Positions 16,615 to 25,886 of a DNA stretch of 64,000 nucleotides are shown here, piece after piece. Within the stretch, counting starts at the first letter, position 1. Each line of letters begins with the position of its first letter. This stretch comes from an uncultured Sulfitobacter sp. (GTDB lineage: Bacteria; Pseudomonadota; Alphaproteobacteria; Rhodobacterales; Rhodobacteraceae), in contig CANLOQ010000002.1 in assembly GCA_947492925.1 (NCBI GenBank), positions 744,001 through 808,000 on the forward strand. Reading direction: 5' to 3'. A program made the position numbers and the translations under genes. The notes beneath the pieces are model-generated. The model was not told the DNA's origin. It saw only the letters and a list, made by a program, of their open reading frames with translations, and did no database searches.

Positions 16615-16755
16615 TTGGCCAAGATGCGCAAAAAAGGGGATTTGCCGCAGAAGATCTGCGCCACGTGCGGGTTGCCTTTTACGTGGCGCCGCAAATGGGC
16701 CAAGGTCTGGGATGATGTGAAGTATTGTTCGGACCGGTGCAGAAACGCGCGGTAG
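16615..16755 (+). CDS. DUF2256 zinc-ribbon-like small protein
   Basis: A 46-residue protein of the DUF2256 family: [16 protein letters not shown], then [23 protein letters not shown]. Four cysteines (C-x2-C ... C-x3-C) form a probable zinc ribbon. The chosen start is TTG at 16615, 5 nt after GGAGG (16605-16609); an ATG at 16624 is a weaker alternative at 14 nt. In other bacteria the family often lies beside cryptochrome or deoxyribodipyrimidine photolyase-related genes; none is present here. Confidence 0.8.
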   Translation: MAKMRKKGDLPQKICATCGLPFTWRRKWAKVWDDVKYCSDRCRNAR

Positions 16756-16770
16756 CGGGTGGCTGGTATT

Positions 16771-16787
16771 GGTAATATTATTTTACC
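16771..16787. promoter_or_regulatory. Palindrome GGTAA-N7-TTACC upstream of glcB
   Basis: GGTAA (16771-16775) and TTACC (16783-16787) flank an A/T-only heptamer, 70 bp before the glcB start. In an otherwise GC-rich region this looks like an operator or promoter core. A GntR-type (GlcC-like) regulator is a guess based on glc operons elsewhere. Confidence 0.4.
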
Positions 16788-16823
16788 GGACCTCCTTGCC
16801 GGTGTGGCGGAATGTCACTAAGA

Positions 16824-16839
16824 GTTTCCGAAAGGAAAC
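16824..16839 (+). promoter_or_regulatory. GAAA-tetraloop hairpin in the glcB leader
   Basis: GTTTCC-GAAA-GGAAAC is a perfect 6-bp stem with a GNRA-type loop. It ends 6 nt before the glcB ribosome binding site GGAGGA, so it may set translation efficiency or mRNA stability. Confidence 0.5.
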
Positions 16840-16856
16840 ATAGGCCGGAGGATTTC

Positions 16857-19001
16857 ATGACACAGCGGACAGACAGGGCAGGGCTGCAGGTAGACACGCG
16901 GTTGGCCGCGTTCATTGAGGAACAGGCGCTGCCGGGCAGTGACGTGGACCCGGCGGGTTTCTGGGATGCCTTTGCGGCGCTGGTGCATGATCTGGGGCCG
17001 GTCAACCGCGATTTGCTGGCCAAACGCACAGAGATTCAAGAAAAGATCGACGCTTGGCACCGTGACCGCGCGGGCACGCCGCATGACCACAACGCCTATT
17101 TGGCGTTTCTCAACGAAATTGGGTATGTCGTGCCGGAAGGCGACGATTTTGCCATTGAAACCGCGAATGTCGATCCTGAGATCGCATCCGTGGCCGGGCC
17201 ACAGCTGGTGGTGCCGATCACCAACGCGCGTTTCGCATTGAATGCGGCGAATGCACGGTGGGGCAGCTTGTACGATGCGTTTTACGGCACCGATGCGATG
17301 GGCACGCTGCCGCCGCCGGGTGGCTATAACCAGGGTCACGGCGCGCGGGTTGTGGCGCGCGCACGGGTGTTTCTGGATCAGGCATTTCCGGTGGACGGGG
17401 TCAGCCATGCGGATGCGCGGCGCTATTCGGTACATGACGGTGCGTTGCGGGTGGATGATCAGCCGCTGATGGAGCCGTTGAAGTTTGTGGGTTACCGGGG
17501 GCATCCCAAAGCGCCGGACGCGGTGTTGTTGTGCAACAACGGGCTGCATGTGGAACTGGTCTTTGACCGGACCCATCCGATTGGCAGCCGCGATCAGGCG
17601 GGGCTTGCGGATGTGCAGATGGAAAGTGCCGTATCAGCCATCATGGACTGCGAGGATTCCGTGGCCTGTGTGGATGCCGAGGACAAGGTGCTGGCCTATG
17701 GTAACTGGCTGGGCCTGATGAAGGGAGATTTGTCGGAGACGTTCCAGAAGGGCGGAACAGAGATGACGCGCCGGCTGAACGGGGACCGCACCTATGTGAC
17801 GCCTGCGGGCGGGGAGATCACGCTGAAGGGCCGCGCGCTGATGTTGGTGCGCAATGTGGGGCATTTGATGACCAACCCGGCCATTCTGGACCGGGACGGC
17901 AACGAGGTGTTCGAAGGTCTGATGGACGCGATGGTCACCACGTTGATCGCCAAGCATGATCTGGCGCGTGAGGGCGGCAATTCCGGGCATGGGTCGGTTT
18001 ATGTGGTGAAGCCCAAGATGCACGGCCCCGAAGAAGTGGCGTTTTCGGACGAGATTTTCAGCCGGGTGGAACAGGCGCTGGGCCTTGCGCAGTACACCGT
18101 CAAGCTGGGCATTATGGACGAGGAACGTCGCACCAGCGCCAACCTCAAGGAGTGTATCCGGGCCGCGAAGAACCGGGTCGCCTTTATCAACACCGGGTTT
18201 CTGGACCGCACCGGCGACGAGATACACACGTCGATGGAGGCGGGGCCCTTCAGCCGCAAGGACTTTATCAAGCGCAAGGCGTGGATCGACGCCTATGAAT
18301 TGCAGAACGTGGATATTGGTCTGGAATGCGGTCTGTCGGGTCGCGCGCAGATCGGCAAGGGCATGTGGGCCATGCCCGACAAGATGGCCGCGATGCTGGA
18401 GCAGAAGATCGGGCATCCGCAGTCGGGAGCGAATTGCGCCTGGGTGCCATCGCCTACGGCCGCCACGCTGCACGCGCTGCATTACCATACGGTTGATGTT
18501 TTTGCTGTGCAGGACAGGCTGCGCAAGACCGGGCGTCGGGCCTATAAGGAAACGCTGCTGGAGATCCCGCTGGCCAGCTATCAGAAATGGAACGCCGAGC
18601 AGATCCAGCGTGAGATCGAGAACAACGTGCAGGGCATTCTGGGCTATGTGGTGCGCTGGATTGATCAGGGGGTGGGATGTTCCAAGGTGCCCGACCTGAA
18701 CGATGTGGGTCTGATGGAAGACCGCGCGACCTGCCGCATTTCGGCGCAGCATGTGGCCAACTGGCTGCATCACGGCGTGGTGGACGCCCAGCAGGTGATG
18801 GCGGCCATGCACAAGATGGCCGAAGTGGTGGACCGCCAGAACGCAGGCGATCCGCTCTATCGTCCGATGGCCCCCGGATTTGACGGGATCGCCTTTCAGG
18901 CGGCTAGCGATCTGGTGTTCAAGGGCCGCGCGCAGCCATCGGGCTACACCGAGCCGGTGCTGCACGCGCGGCGGCTGGAGCTGAAGGCGGCCAACGGGTG
19001 A
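16857..19001 (+). CDS. glcB: Malate synthase G
   Basis: A 714-residue enzyme of the monomeric G type (E. coli GlcB is 723). It condenses glyoxylate and acetyl-CoA to malate in glycolate/glyoxylate use. Recognisable blocks include [19 protein letters not shown], the Mg-binding/catalytic region [17 protein letters not shown]-like [21 protein letters not shown], and the late block [21 protein letters not shown]. The ATG at 16857 has GGAGGA 6 nt upstream. It is followed by a GlcG-like gene, as in glc operons; glcDEF are not in this window. Confidence 0.97.
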   Translation: MTQRTDRAGLQVDTRLAAFIEEQALPGSDVDPAGFWDAFAALVHDLGPVNRDLLAKRTEIQEKIDAWHRDRAGTPHDHNAYLAFLNEIGYVVPEGDDFAIETANVDPEIASVAGPQLVVPITNARFALNAANARWGSLYDAFYGTDAMGTLPPPGGYNQGHGARVVARARVFLDQAFPVDGVSHADARRYSVHDGALRVDDQPLMEPLKFVGYRGHPKAPDAVLLCNNGLHVELVFDRTHPIGSRDQAGLADVQMESAVSAIMDCEDSVACVDAEDKVLAYGNWLGLMKGDLSETFQKGGTEMTRRLNGDRTYVTPAGGEITLKGRALMLVRNVGHLMTNPAILDRDGNEVFEGLMDAMVTTLIAKHDLAREGGNSGHGSVYVVKPKMHGPEEVAFSDEIFSRVEQALGLAQYTVKLGIMDEERRTSANLKECIRAAKNRVAFINTGFLDRTGDEIHTSMEAGPFSRKDFIKRKAWIDAYELQNVDIGLECGLSGRAQIGKGMWAMPDKMAAMLEQKIGHPQSGANCAWVPSPTAATLHALHYHTVDVFAVQDRLRKTGRRAYKETLLEIPLASYQKWNAEQIQREIENNVQGILGYVVRWIDQGVGCSKVPDLNDVGLMEDRATCRISAQHVANWLHHGVVDAQQVMAAMHKMAEVVDRQNAGDPLYRPMAPGFDGIAFQAASDLVFKGRAQPSGYTEPVLHARRLELKAANG

Positions 19002-19043
19002 AACATGCCAGTGTCGGCCCCACGCGGGGCCGACGTTGGATGA

Positions 19044-19077
19044 GAGTTGTATTGGAAAGATGAAGGGACAGGTATGA
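19044..19077 (+). repeat. TTGGAAAGATGAAG element, copy 1, with mini-ORF MKGQV
   Basis: The conserved core TATTGGAAAGATGAAG (19050-19065) contains an ATG at 19060 that opens a five-codon frame (MKGQV) ending in TGA at 19075-19077. That stop overlaps the ATG of the GlcG-like gene (19074) in the ATGA arrangement. Other copies: 43457, 60831, 63485. Confidence 0.7.
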
Positions 19078-19499
19078 GCATTTCATTGCGCAAGGCGCGG
19101 ACGATCATTCGCAAGGCACTTGAAAAAGGCCGGGAGATGGAACTGAAGCCGTTGTCGGTTGTGGTGCTGGACGCGGGCGGGCATGTGCAGGCGTTTGAGC
19201 GTGAGGATGGCGCCGCACCGGGGCGTTTTGCGATTGCACAGGGCAAAGCCTATGGTGCGGTGATGCTGGGCATGGCCGGAACGGCGCAGATGAAGCGGGC
19301 CGAGGATCAGGCCTATTTCATGGCGGCGGTGAACGGGGTTTACGGCGGGCAGGTGGTGCCGGTGCCCGGCGGCGTGCTGCTGCGGGACAAGAAAGGTGCT
19401 GTGATCGGTGCTGTTGGCGTGACCGGCGATACGTCTGACAATGATGCTGTTGCAGCACTGGCGGGGATCGAGGCGGCGGGGCTGACCGGCGAGGCCTGA
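19074..19499 (+). CDS. glcG: GlcG/HbpS family protein
   Basis: A 141-residue protein of the GlcG/HbpS (DUF336) fold. The signature ELKPLSVVVLDAGGHVQAFEREDGA is followed by A-I-A-QGKAYGAVMLGM and VPVPGGVLLRDKKGAVIGAVGVTG, the last being typical of the family. Some members bind haem or corrinoids; in glc operons the role is unclear. It lies 72 bp after glcB, consistent with glcB-glcG co-transcription. The start at 19074 (MSISLRK) is chosen over an upstream TTG (19047) because GAAGGGAC lies 5-8 nt before it. The copy-1 repeat element supplies that leader. Confidence 0.82.
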   Translation: MSISLRKARTIIRKALEKGREMELKPLSVVVLDAGGHVQAFEREDGAAPGRFAIAQGKAYGAVMLGMAGTAQMKRAEDQAYFMAAVNGVYGGQVVPVPGGVLLRDKKGAVIGAVGVTGDTSDNDAVAALAGIEAAGLTGEA

Positions 19500-19582
19500 G
19501 GTCGCACCGGCTGCGCGTGCTGCTTGAGGGTGGGGCGGGCTTTGCCTATATTGGCGCGAACGCAGTCAATTTCAGGTGATCC

Positions 19583-20359
19583 ATGTCCCGTCCCGTCGTC
19601 GGCATTATCGGCAATTCCTATCTGCTGAATGACCAGTATCCCGTGCATGCGGGAGGACAGATGAATTCCGACGCGATCAGCGAAGTGTCGGGGTGCATGC
19701 CGCTGATCATTCCGGCCGATCCCAAACAGGTCAGCGTTGCGGAGCTGCTGGAGGTCTGTGACGGGTTTTTGCTGACCGGGGGGCGGCCCAATGTACACCC
19801 GGAAGAATACGGCGAAGCCGAGACCGAGGCGCATGGGGCCTTTGACCGTGCGCGCGACGCAATTGCCTTGCCGCTGGTGCGCGCCTGTGTAGAGCGCGGG
19901 CAGCCGTTTTTTGGCGTCTGTCGCGGGTTTCAGGAAGTGAATGTGGCGATGGGCGGCACGCTCTACCCCGAAATACGGGATTTGCCGGGGCGCATGAACC
20001 ACCGGATGCCGCCCGACGGCACGATGGAGGAAAAGTTCGAGTTGCGCCATGATGTGACCTTTGCCGAGGGCGGGGTTTTTCACGCGCTGATGGGCGCGCA
20101 GACGGTGCGGACCAACACGCTGCACGGGCAGGGGATCAAGTCACCGGGCAGCCGGATTGTGATTGATGGATATGCGGACGACGGCACGCCCGAGGCGATC
20201 TATGTTCAGGGGGCGAGTGGATTTACGCTGTCGGTGCAATGGCATCCGGAGTGGAACGCGGCGGCCGATCCAGTGTCGCGGCGATTGTTTTCGGCTTTTG
20301 GTGACGCGGTGCGCGGCTGGGCGGCACGCGGCGATGCGCCGTCTTTGAAGGCGGTGTGA
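19583..20359 (+). CDS. Gamma-glutamyl-gamma-aminobutyrate hydrolase family (peptidase C26)
   Basis: A 258-residue class-I glutamine amidotransferase-like hydrolase of the PuuD type. The nucleophile elbow GVCRGFQE has Cys113; the second and third catalytic residues are H221 and E223 in QWHPEW. GGRPNVHPEEYGE matches the substrate-loop region. PuuD cleaves gamma-Glu-GABA in putrescine breakdown; relatives in Roseobacters act on other gamma-glutamyl amides, and no other Puu gene is nearby, so substrate is open. Confidence 0.88.
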   Translation: MSRPVVGIIGNSYLLNDQYPVHAGGQMNSDAISEVSGCMPLIIPADPKQVSVAELLEVCDGFLLTGGRPNVHPEEYGEAETEAHGAFDRARDAIALPLVRACVERGQPFFGVCRGFQEVNVAMGGTLYPEIRDLPGRMNHRMPPDGTMEEKFELRHDVTFAEGGVFHALMGAQTVRTNTLHGQGIKSPGSRIVIDGYADDGTPEAIYVQGASGFTLSVQWHPEWNAAADPVSRRLFSAFGDAVRGWAARGDAPSLKAV

Positions 20360-20631
20360 GAGCGGTTTTGGCTGCGGTCCCTGGCGGGGTGCCGGGTGCG
20401 GATGGGTGAGGCAGACTTGGACGGGTAGCGCCTTGGCGGCGTGGGTTTTGCCGAAGCGCTGGTACGGTTGATCGTATTTCCTCTGGGTTTTGTGCGCGGC
20501 TGCTTCTCATGGTGTGTGATCGGTTTGGCAGCCCGGCGTTTCGTTTAGTTGCAAGAGGATTGGTTTGGGCGCGTCCGGTCGCGTTGCTGCTTTTGCGGCG
20601 AGCTGACCTCATGTGCACAGGCTGCGTATGT

Positions 20632-21213
20632 TCAGTGCAGAGTTTCGGCGGCTTGGGTGTCTGGCGGGATTGGTTTTGGTGCCGCGTGTCGGGTAAGGGG
20701 CAGGTCTCCTGCACCGTGGCCGACGGGGGCAGGGTGTGACAGGCCCGCGCGCAGGTCGCGGTGCAGCGAGGTGTGGGGCCAGTCCTGCGGACGGGGGCAC
20801 AGGCCCGCGTGGACCGGACTGAGATAAATCAGGGCGCGGTGGCGTTCATAATCCTGCGCGTCGCGGATGACGTGTTCCCAGTAGCGCCGTTGCCAGATGC
20901 CCTTTTCGCCACGTCTGATCTGGGCGGGGGTGCGGTCGGGCGGCATGGGACAGGCGCGCGAGAAGCGTGATTTCAGCATGGCGATGCGGGCGGGATAGTT
21001 TGCGTCATCCGGTGGCAGCGTCCAGAGGGTGTGAATGGTGGCGGGCAGCACGGTGATGGCGTCGATGCGGAAGGGGAAGCGCTGAAGCGTGGCGCGCATG
21101 CACTGGCGCAGAAGGGCGATGCGGCGCGTCAGCAGATCGTCACCGCGCGCGGCAAGGCGTATGGTAAAGAAATAGGTAGCCCCGGGATCGCGTCGGCGGA
21201 TGTAATTTGGCAT
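20632..21213 (-). CDS. REP-associated tyrosine transposase (RAYT)-like, HUH motif degenerate
   Basis: A 193-residue protein of the Y1/IS200-like REP transposase type: MPNYIRRRDPGATYFFTIRL, then FPFRIDAITVLPATIHTLWTLP, GEKGIWQRRYWEHVIRDAQDYERH and IYLSPVHAGL, the last normally YIHxNPVKxGL. The usual VLPDHLH metal motif reads VLPATIH (55-61), so the first His of the HUH pair is lost; the likely nucleophile Tyr130 remains. Residues after about 155 read through a REP-like palindrome, so the C-terminus is atypical. It may be inactive or act only in trans-binding. Related palindromes are spread through this window. Confidence 0.75.
   Translation of the reverse strand: MPNYIRRRDPGATYFFTIRLAARGDDLLTRRIALLRQCMRATLQRFPFRIDAITVLPATIHTLWTLPPDDANYPARIAMLKSRFSRACPMPPDRTPAQIRRGEKGIWQRRYWEHVIRDAQDYERHRALIYLSPVHAGLCPRPQDWPHTSLHRDLRAGLSHPAPVGHGAGDLPLTRHAAPKPIPPDTQAAETLH
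20693..20715. repeat. REP-like palindrome inside the 3' end of the RAYT gene
   Basis: GTAAGGG followed by GCAGG-TCT-CCTGC-ACC. It matches the second arm of the doublet at 30706-30733 (GTAAGGTGCAGG-TCT-CCTGCACC) with a single base difference over 23 nt. It lies within the reading frame of the transposase-like gene. Confidence 0.65.
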
Positions 21214-21301
21214 GACCTGAGCGTAGGCCAGCGTGGTTAACGGTGGGTTAATGCGCGGGGGCGGCTCTTGCCGGGGGGAGGCAGAAGGCTGGGGCCTGTT
21301 G

Positions 21302-21324
21302 GTAAGGTGGGCATCCTGCCCGCC
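21302..21324. repeat. REP-like palindrome upstream of the RAYT gene
   Basis: GTAAGGTGGGC-ATCCT-GCCCGCC. It is the reverse complement of the copy at 30683 and differs by one base from the one at 3667. With 20693-20715 it puts a repeat at each end of the transposase-like gene. Confidence 0.75.
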
Positions 21325-21384
21325 CCGGTGCGGCGGTTGTGCTGCGCGGCAAAGCAGGGCAATTTTGGCAAAACGGGAGGATGC

Positions 21385-21867
21385 ATGGGCGACTGGCGGG
21401 ACACGGCCAATCTGAGCGGCAGGCAGATGCTGGATTTGCCGCCTCTGTGGCTTGCGGCATTGCTTGTGGTGGTCTGGATGCAAACACGGCTTTTGCCGGA
21501 CTGGACTGTTCCGGGCGGTCTTGCGCGCATCATGGGGGGCGTGTTGGTTTTGGCGGGCCTCGCGTTGATGGTCTGGGCCATCGGTGCTTTTCGCCATCAC
21601 CGCACCAGCGTTGTGCCCCATCAGACCCCCGCGGCGCTCATCACCACTGGCCCTTTCGCAATCAGTCGCAATCCGATCTATCTGGGCGACGTCATGGTTC
21701 TGTGTGGGGCGATCCTGTGGTGGGGGGCCTGGCCGTCGATCCTAGTGATTCCCTTGTTCGTCTGGATTCTGCGGCGACGCTTTATTGCGCCCGAAGAAGC
21801 GCGAATGAAACAAAATTTCGGGCCTGAATTTGAGGCATATGCACAAAAGACGCGACGTTGGCTGTGA
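21385..21867 (+). CDS. Isoprenylcysteine methyltransferase-like membrane protein (ICMT/PEMT fold)
   Basis: A 160-residue protein with four to five transmembrane helices. The C-terminal signature is ITTGPFAISRNPIYLGDVM (about 90-108) with later RRFIAPEEARMKQNFGPEFEAYAQKTRRWL, read in parts; this RNPxYxG...EE...FG..Y.xY pattern is the SAM-binding core of the family. Bacterial members methylate lipids or small carboxylates; the substrate here is unknown. GGGAGG lies 4 nt before the ATG at 21385; the downstream ATG at MLDLPP is an alternative. Confidence 0.8.
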   Translation: MGDWRDTANLSGRQMLDLPPLWLAALLVVVWMQTRLLPDWTVPGGLARIMGGVLVLAGLALMVWAIGAFRHHRTSVVPHQTPAALITTGPFAISRNPIYLGDVMVLCGAILWWGAWPSILVIPLFVWILRRRFIAPEEARMKQNFGPEFEAYAQKTRRWL

Positions 21868-21911
21868 AAAAGCCCTGTTGTGGCAGGGTTGACGCCCTCA
21901 TTCGCTTGTAG

Positions 21912-21974
21912 AAACGGGTCCGCCGCGCTACGTCCAAGCTCGAACGCGGGGGCGCACAGGTGGCGGGCCCGTTT
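21912..21974 (+). promoter_or_regulatory. 13-bp leader stem upstream of pntA
   Basis: AAACGGGTCCGCC (21912-21924) can pair with GGCGGGCCCGTTT (21962-21974) as a full 13-bp RNA stem with one G-U pair and a 37-nt loop. It ends 30 nt before the GTG start of pntA. It may be a transcription-attenuating or translation-controlling leader. Confidence 0.5.
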
Positions 21975-22003
21975 GTCCGTTGACCAAATATGGGGGAGAC
22001 AGC

Positions 22004-23584
22004 GTGAAGATCGGAACGCCAAAAGAGACCGCTCAGGGAGAGAACCGCGTCGCGATGACGCCGGAGTCCGCCGGGCAGTTGCAAAAGCTGGGGCACAGCT
22101 GCCTGATTGAGACCGGTGCGGGTGATGCTGCGGGTTTTTCGGATGCGGATTACGAAAGCGCGGGTGTCGAGGTGGTCAAGACCGCCGCCGCCCTGTGGAA
22201 AGCCGCCGACATTGTCGCCAAGGTGCGCGTGCCGGATGAGTCGGAGATGAAGAAGCTGCGCGAGGGGCAGACACTGATTTCGTTCTTCAGCCCCGTCGCG
22301 GATGAAGCCAAGATGAACAAGGCCGCCGAAAAGGGTGCCACCGTCATTGCGATGGAGATGATCCCGCGCATCAGCCGCGCGCAGAAGATGGACGCGCTGA
22401 GCTCGATGGCGAATATCGCGGGCTACCGCGCGGTGATCGAGGCGGGCAACAATTTTGGCCGTTTCTTTACCGGACAGATCACCGCCGCAGGCAAGGTGCC
22501 GCCGGCCAAGGTTCTGGTTGTGGGTGCCGGTGTGGCGGGACTTGCCGCGATTGGCACGTCCACGTCGCTGGGTGCGATCACCTATGCCTTTGACGTGCGC
22601 CCCGAAGTGGCCGAACAGGTGGAATCGATGGGGGCGGAGTTCGTCTACCTTGATTTCGAGGAAGAGCAGCAGGACGGGGCCGCGACGGGCGGTTATGCAT
22701 CTGTTTCAAGCCCTGAGTTCCGCGAGGCGCAGTTGGCGAAGTTCCGCGAACTGGCCTCTGAGGTGGACATTGTCATCACCACAGCGCTGATCCCCAACCG
22801 CGAAGCGCCGGAGCTGTGGACCGAGGATATGGTCGAGGCGATGAAGCCCGGGTCCGTGATCGTGGATCTTGCCGCAGAGAAGGGCGGCAACTGCAAGCTG
22901 ACGGTCATGGACGAAAAGATCGTGACCGACAACGGGGTCACCATCATCGGCTATACCGACTTCCCCAGCCGGATGGCGACGCAGGCCTCGACGCTTTATG
23001 CGACCAACATCCGCCATCTGATGACGGACCTCACGCCGGAAAAAGATGGTGTGGTCAATCACAACATGGAGGACGACGTGATCCGCGGGGCGACGATTGC
23101 CCATGCCAAGGACGTCACCTTCCCGCCGCCACCGCCGAAGGTGGCCGCGATTGCGCAGCAGAAAAAGAAAGAACCCGCCAAGGAACTGACCGCCGAGGAG
23201 AAGGCGGCGCAGGAAGTGGCGGCGTTCAAGGCGCAGACTAAGAATCAGGTCACACTGCTGGCCGTGGGGGCCGCCGTGGTGCTGGGCATCGGGTTGATCC
23301 CGGGGATGCCTGCCAGCTTTATGCAGCATTTCATTGTCTTTGTGCTGAGCGTGTTCATCGGGTTTCAGGTCATCTGGAACGTGGCCCATTCGCTGCACAC
23401 GCCTTTGATGGCGGTGACCAACGCGATTTCGTCGATCATCATTCTGGGCGCGCTTATTCAGGTCGGATCGTCCAGTTGGCTGATCACGATCCTTGCGGCG
23501 CTTGGTATTTTCATGGCCTCCGTCAATATTTTCGGTGGCTTCCTCGTGACACGGCGCATGCTCGCCATGTTCCAGAAGTCTTAA
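22004..23584 (+). CDS. pntA: NAD(P) transhydrogenase subunit alpha
   Basis: A 526-residue full-length alpha subunit, similar to E. coli PntA (510). The N-terminal NAD(H)-binding dI spans about residues 1-375: MKIGTPKETAQGENRVAMTPES, RAVIEAGNNFGRF and VLVVGAGVAGLAAI as the Rossmann loop. A Pro/Lys-rich linker (about 375-415) leads to four C-terminal transmembrane helices of dII (about 420-520). With PntB it couples proton entry to hydride transfer from NADH to NADP+ at the inner membrane. The GTG at 22004 has GGGGGAG 6 nt upstream and matches the conserved N-terminus. pntB follows after 15 bp. Confidence 0.96.
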   Translation: MKIGTPKETAQGENRVAMTPESAGQLQKLGHSCLIETGAGDAAGFSDADYESAGVEVVKTAAALWKAADIVAKVRVPDESEMKKLREGQTLISFFSPVADEAKMNKAAEKGATVIAMEMIPRISRAQKMDALSSMANIAGYRAVIEAGNNFGRFFTGQITAAGKVPPAKVLVVGAGVAGLAAIGTSTSLGAITYAFDVRPEVAEQVESMGAEFVYLDFEEEQQDGAATGGYASVSSPEFREAQLAKFRELASEVDIVITTALIPNREAPELWTEDMVEAMKPGSVIVDLAAEKGGNCKLTVMDEKIVTDNGVTIIGYTDFPSRMATQASTLYATNIRHLMTDLTPEKDGVVNHNMEDDVIRGATIAHAKDVTFPPPPPKVAAIAQQKKKEPAKELTAEEKAAQEVAAFKAQTKNQVTLLAVGAAVVLGIGLIPGMPASFMQHFIVFVLSVFIGFQVIWNVAHSLHTPLMAVTNAISSIIILGALIQVGSSSWLITILAALGIFMASVNIFGGFLVTRRMLAMFQKS

Positions 23585-23599
23585 AGAGGAGCGCGGGCA

Positions 23600-25114
23600 A
23601 TGGAAAACGCATTCACCATCGCGGCCTATGTGGTCGCGGCAATTCTTTTCATTCTGAGCCTTGGCGGTTTGTCGGGGCAGGAAAGCGCCAAGCGGGCCGT
23701 CTGGTACGGTATCGTGGGCATGGGGATCGCCGTGCTGGCGACGCTCTTTGGGCCGGGGTCCGGGCTTTGGCTGGCCTCGCTTGTGTTGATCGCGGGCGGT
23801 GCTGCGGTGGGCTATCAGCTGGCCACCAAGGTCGAGATGACGCAGATGCCCGAACTGGTGGCCATCATGCACAGCCTTGTGGGTCTGGCGGCGGTATTCG
23901 TCGGCTTTAACGCCGACATTATGATCAACTACATCGGCAATCTGTATGAGACGCAGGGGCTGGTTCTGGGGGCCGTGGACGGCGATGGGCTGGTCATTGG
24001 CCTGCCCAAGGAAGCCTATGACGGGCTGTCCGCTTTTGGTAAGTTGATTGCCAAGAAATCCGGTGTGGAAATTGGTATTCTGCGGGTTGAGCTGGTGCTG
24101 GGCATCTGGATCGGTGCGGTCACCTTTACCGGTTCCGTCATTGCTTATGCCAAGCTGGCGGGCGGGTCGTCCATGTTGCCGTTTTCGGTGGATACCGGGG
24201 CCAAGAAGCTGCCCGGTGGTCATCTGCTGAACGCTGGTGCTGCGGCGCTGTCTGTGCTGTTGCTGATTGTCTACCTGTCGGGCGGTGGATCCTGGGCGCT
24301 GGTCCTGCTGACGTTGGCGGGGCTGTTCATCGGGTATCACCTGATCATGGGGATCGGCGGGGCGGATATGCCCGTAGTCGTGTCCATGCTGAACAGCTAT
24401 TCCGGCTGGGCGGCGGCGGCGATTGGTTTCTCCCTCGGCAATGACCTCTTGATCGTTGTTGGCGCGCTGGTCGGTTCCTCCGGTGCGATCCTGAGCTACA
24501 TCATGTGCAAGGCGATGAACCGGTCCTTCGTGAGCGTTATTCTGGGCGGCTTTGGCGGCCCCGCGGGCGAGCAGATGGCCGTTGAAGGCGAGCAAATCGC
24601 GATTGATGCGGACGGTGTCGCCACGGCGCTGAATGAGGCCGATTCAGTCATCATCATTCCGGGCTACGGGATGGCGGTGGCGCAGGCGCAGGGTGCTGTG
24701 TCTGAGCTGGTCAAAAAGCTGCGCGCCAAGGGCAAAAACGTGCGTTTCGCCATTCACCCCGTGGCGGGGCGTTTGCCGGGGCATATGAACGTGCTGCTGG
24801 CCGAGGCCAAGGTGCCCTATGACATCGTGATGGAGATGGATGAGATCAACGATGATTTCCCCGATACGGATGTGGCCATCGTCATCGGCTCCAACGACAT
24901 CGTGAACCCGGCGGCACAGGACGATCCGAACAGCCCCATTGCAGGGATGCCGGTGCTGGAGTGCTGGAAGGCCAAGCAGGTGTTTGTGTCCAAGCGCGGA
25001 CAGGGCACGGGCTATTCCGGGATCGAGAACCCGCTGTTCTTCAAGGACAACACGCGGATGTTCTACGGCGATGCCAAGGCGAGCCTTGATAAGCTGCTGC
25101 CGATGATCGACTAG
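23600..25114 (+). CDS. pntB: NAD(P) transhydrogenase subunit beta
   Basis: A 504-residue beta subunit. About nine transmembrane helices (residues 5-300) form the proton channel part of dII, with the conserved [15 protein letters not shown] segment ([14 protein letters not shown]). The C-terminal dIII (about 320-504) binds NADP(H): [21 protein letters not shown], then [19 protein letters not shown] and the Asp-rich [22 protein letters not shown]. It ends before a strong terminator. E. coli PntB is 462 residues; the longer loop after the fifth helix (residues about 115-150) is common in alphaproteobacteria. Confidence 0.96.
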   Translation: MENAFTIAAYVVAAILFILSLGGLSGQESAKRAVWYGIVGMGIAVLATLFGPGSGLWLASLVLIAGGAAVGYQLATKVEMTQMPELVAIMHSLVGLAAVFVGFNADIMINYIGNLYETQGLVLGAVDGDGLVIGLPKEAYDGLSAFGKLIAKKSGVEIGILRVELVLGIWIGAVTFTGSVIAYAKLAGGSSMLPFSVDTGAKKLPGGHLLNAGAAALSVLLLIVYLSGGGSWALVLLTLAGLFIGYHLIMGIGGADMPVVVSMLNSYSGWAAAAIGFSLGNDLLIVVGALVGSSGAILSYIMCKAMNRSFVSVILGGFGGPAGEQMAVEGEQIAIDADGVATALNEADSVIIIPGYGMAVAQAQGAVSELVKKLRAKGKNVRFAIHPVAGRLPGHMNVLLAEAKVPYDIVMEMDEINDDFPDTDVAIVIGSNDIVNPAAQDDPNSPIAGMPVLECWKAKQVFVSKRGQGTGYSGIENPLFFKDNTRMFYGDAKASLDKLLPMID

Positions 25115-25221
25115 ACGGGCGCGGCTGGCCGGAGCGCGGGGCAACGATGTGCCGCGCTGCTTTGGTTACAGCGGTCTGACGCAGTGCGGGTGAGGGTGCC
25201 CGGCTGACGCGCTAGAATGCA

Positions 25222-25257
25222 AATACAGCCGCCGGTTTCGGCGGCTGTATTCTTTTT
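25222..25257 (+). terminator. Rho-independent terminator of pntAB
   Basis: AATACAGCCGCC (25222-25233) pairs perfectly with GGCGGCTGTATT (25240-25251) around loop GGTTTC, followed by CTTTTT (25252-25257). It is about 107 bp after the pntB stop. The rest of the 292-bp gap (25115-25406) shows no gene. Confidence 0.9.
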
Positions 25258-25406
25258 GGGGGCAATGAAAGCCAGTGCGTGGGAGGCCCGCCCGTACGGC
25301 GTCATACGCAGCGCAGATTTTGCGCCATAATTCTGCCCAACGGCTGTCGAATTGCCGCGTTAACCATCTTTTGACGGTAACCAGCGAAGTGCGGAGGGTG
25401 ATCTGA

Positions 25407-25886
25407 ATGATAGTTGCGTTTGGAGTTATATTGATCGGTGGCCACTTCTTTTTGCTGGTCGGCCTTGCGCACAGCATGTCGTGGATTAATCCGTTTCTGG
25501 GCCTGCCGGTGTTTATGGGGCTTTCGGTCTTGTCGGGGCTGTTTATCCTGCGTTTGCAGACCATGCTTGAGATGTTTTTTATCCGCCGCTACCTGAAGCG
25601 GAACCCGAATTCCGGCTGGAATGTGCTGATCAAAGGGGACAAGGCGAAAAAGCCCGCGCCGCAGCCGCGCCAGCAAGGGGCCGCCACCGCCGGTATTGGC
25701 GGGATGCTGGCCAATGTTGCCTGGTTCTGGGGCGCTGATGTGCGCGATGTGATGCCGAAGGGGCTGGCAAAGAAGGCTACGAAGGTCGGTCGCAATCTGA
25801 CGGCAAAAGTGGCACCGGTGCAGGACGCATTGGCTGCGCGGTTGTCGGGGCTGCGTGCGATGGGTCTGTCACGGCTTGCCCGGTAG
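25407..25886 (+). CDS. Two-helix membrane protein, hypothetical
   Basis: A 159-residue protein. Two transmembrane helices (about residues 2-22 and 28-52: MIVAFGVILIGGHFFLLVG, then PFLGLPVFMGLSVLSGLFIL) precede a basic cytoplasmic tail with Lys/Pro-rich stretches and a small Gly/Ala-rich segment. I do not recognise a family. GGAGG is 9 nt before the ATG. The last 18 bp overlap the 3' end of the convergent MATE gene. Confidence 0.65.
   Translation: MIVAFGVILIGGHFFLLVGLAHSMSWINPFLGLPVFMGLSVLSGLFILRLQTMLEMFFIRRYLKRNPNSGWNVLIKGDKAKKPAPQPRQQGAATAGIGGMLANVAWFWGADVRDVMPKGLAKKATKVGRNLTAKVAPVQDALAARLSGLRAMGLSRLAR

Noticed and set aside
22706-24595. A 629-codon open frame antisense to pntA/pntB
   Set aside because: It is a mirror of the GC-skewed codon positions of pntAB; its Gln/His/Arg-rich translation has no recognisable domain and pntAB are certain.
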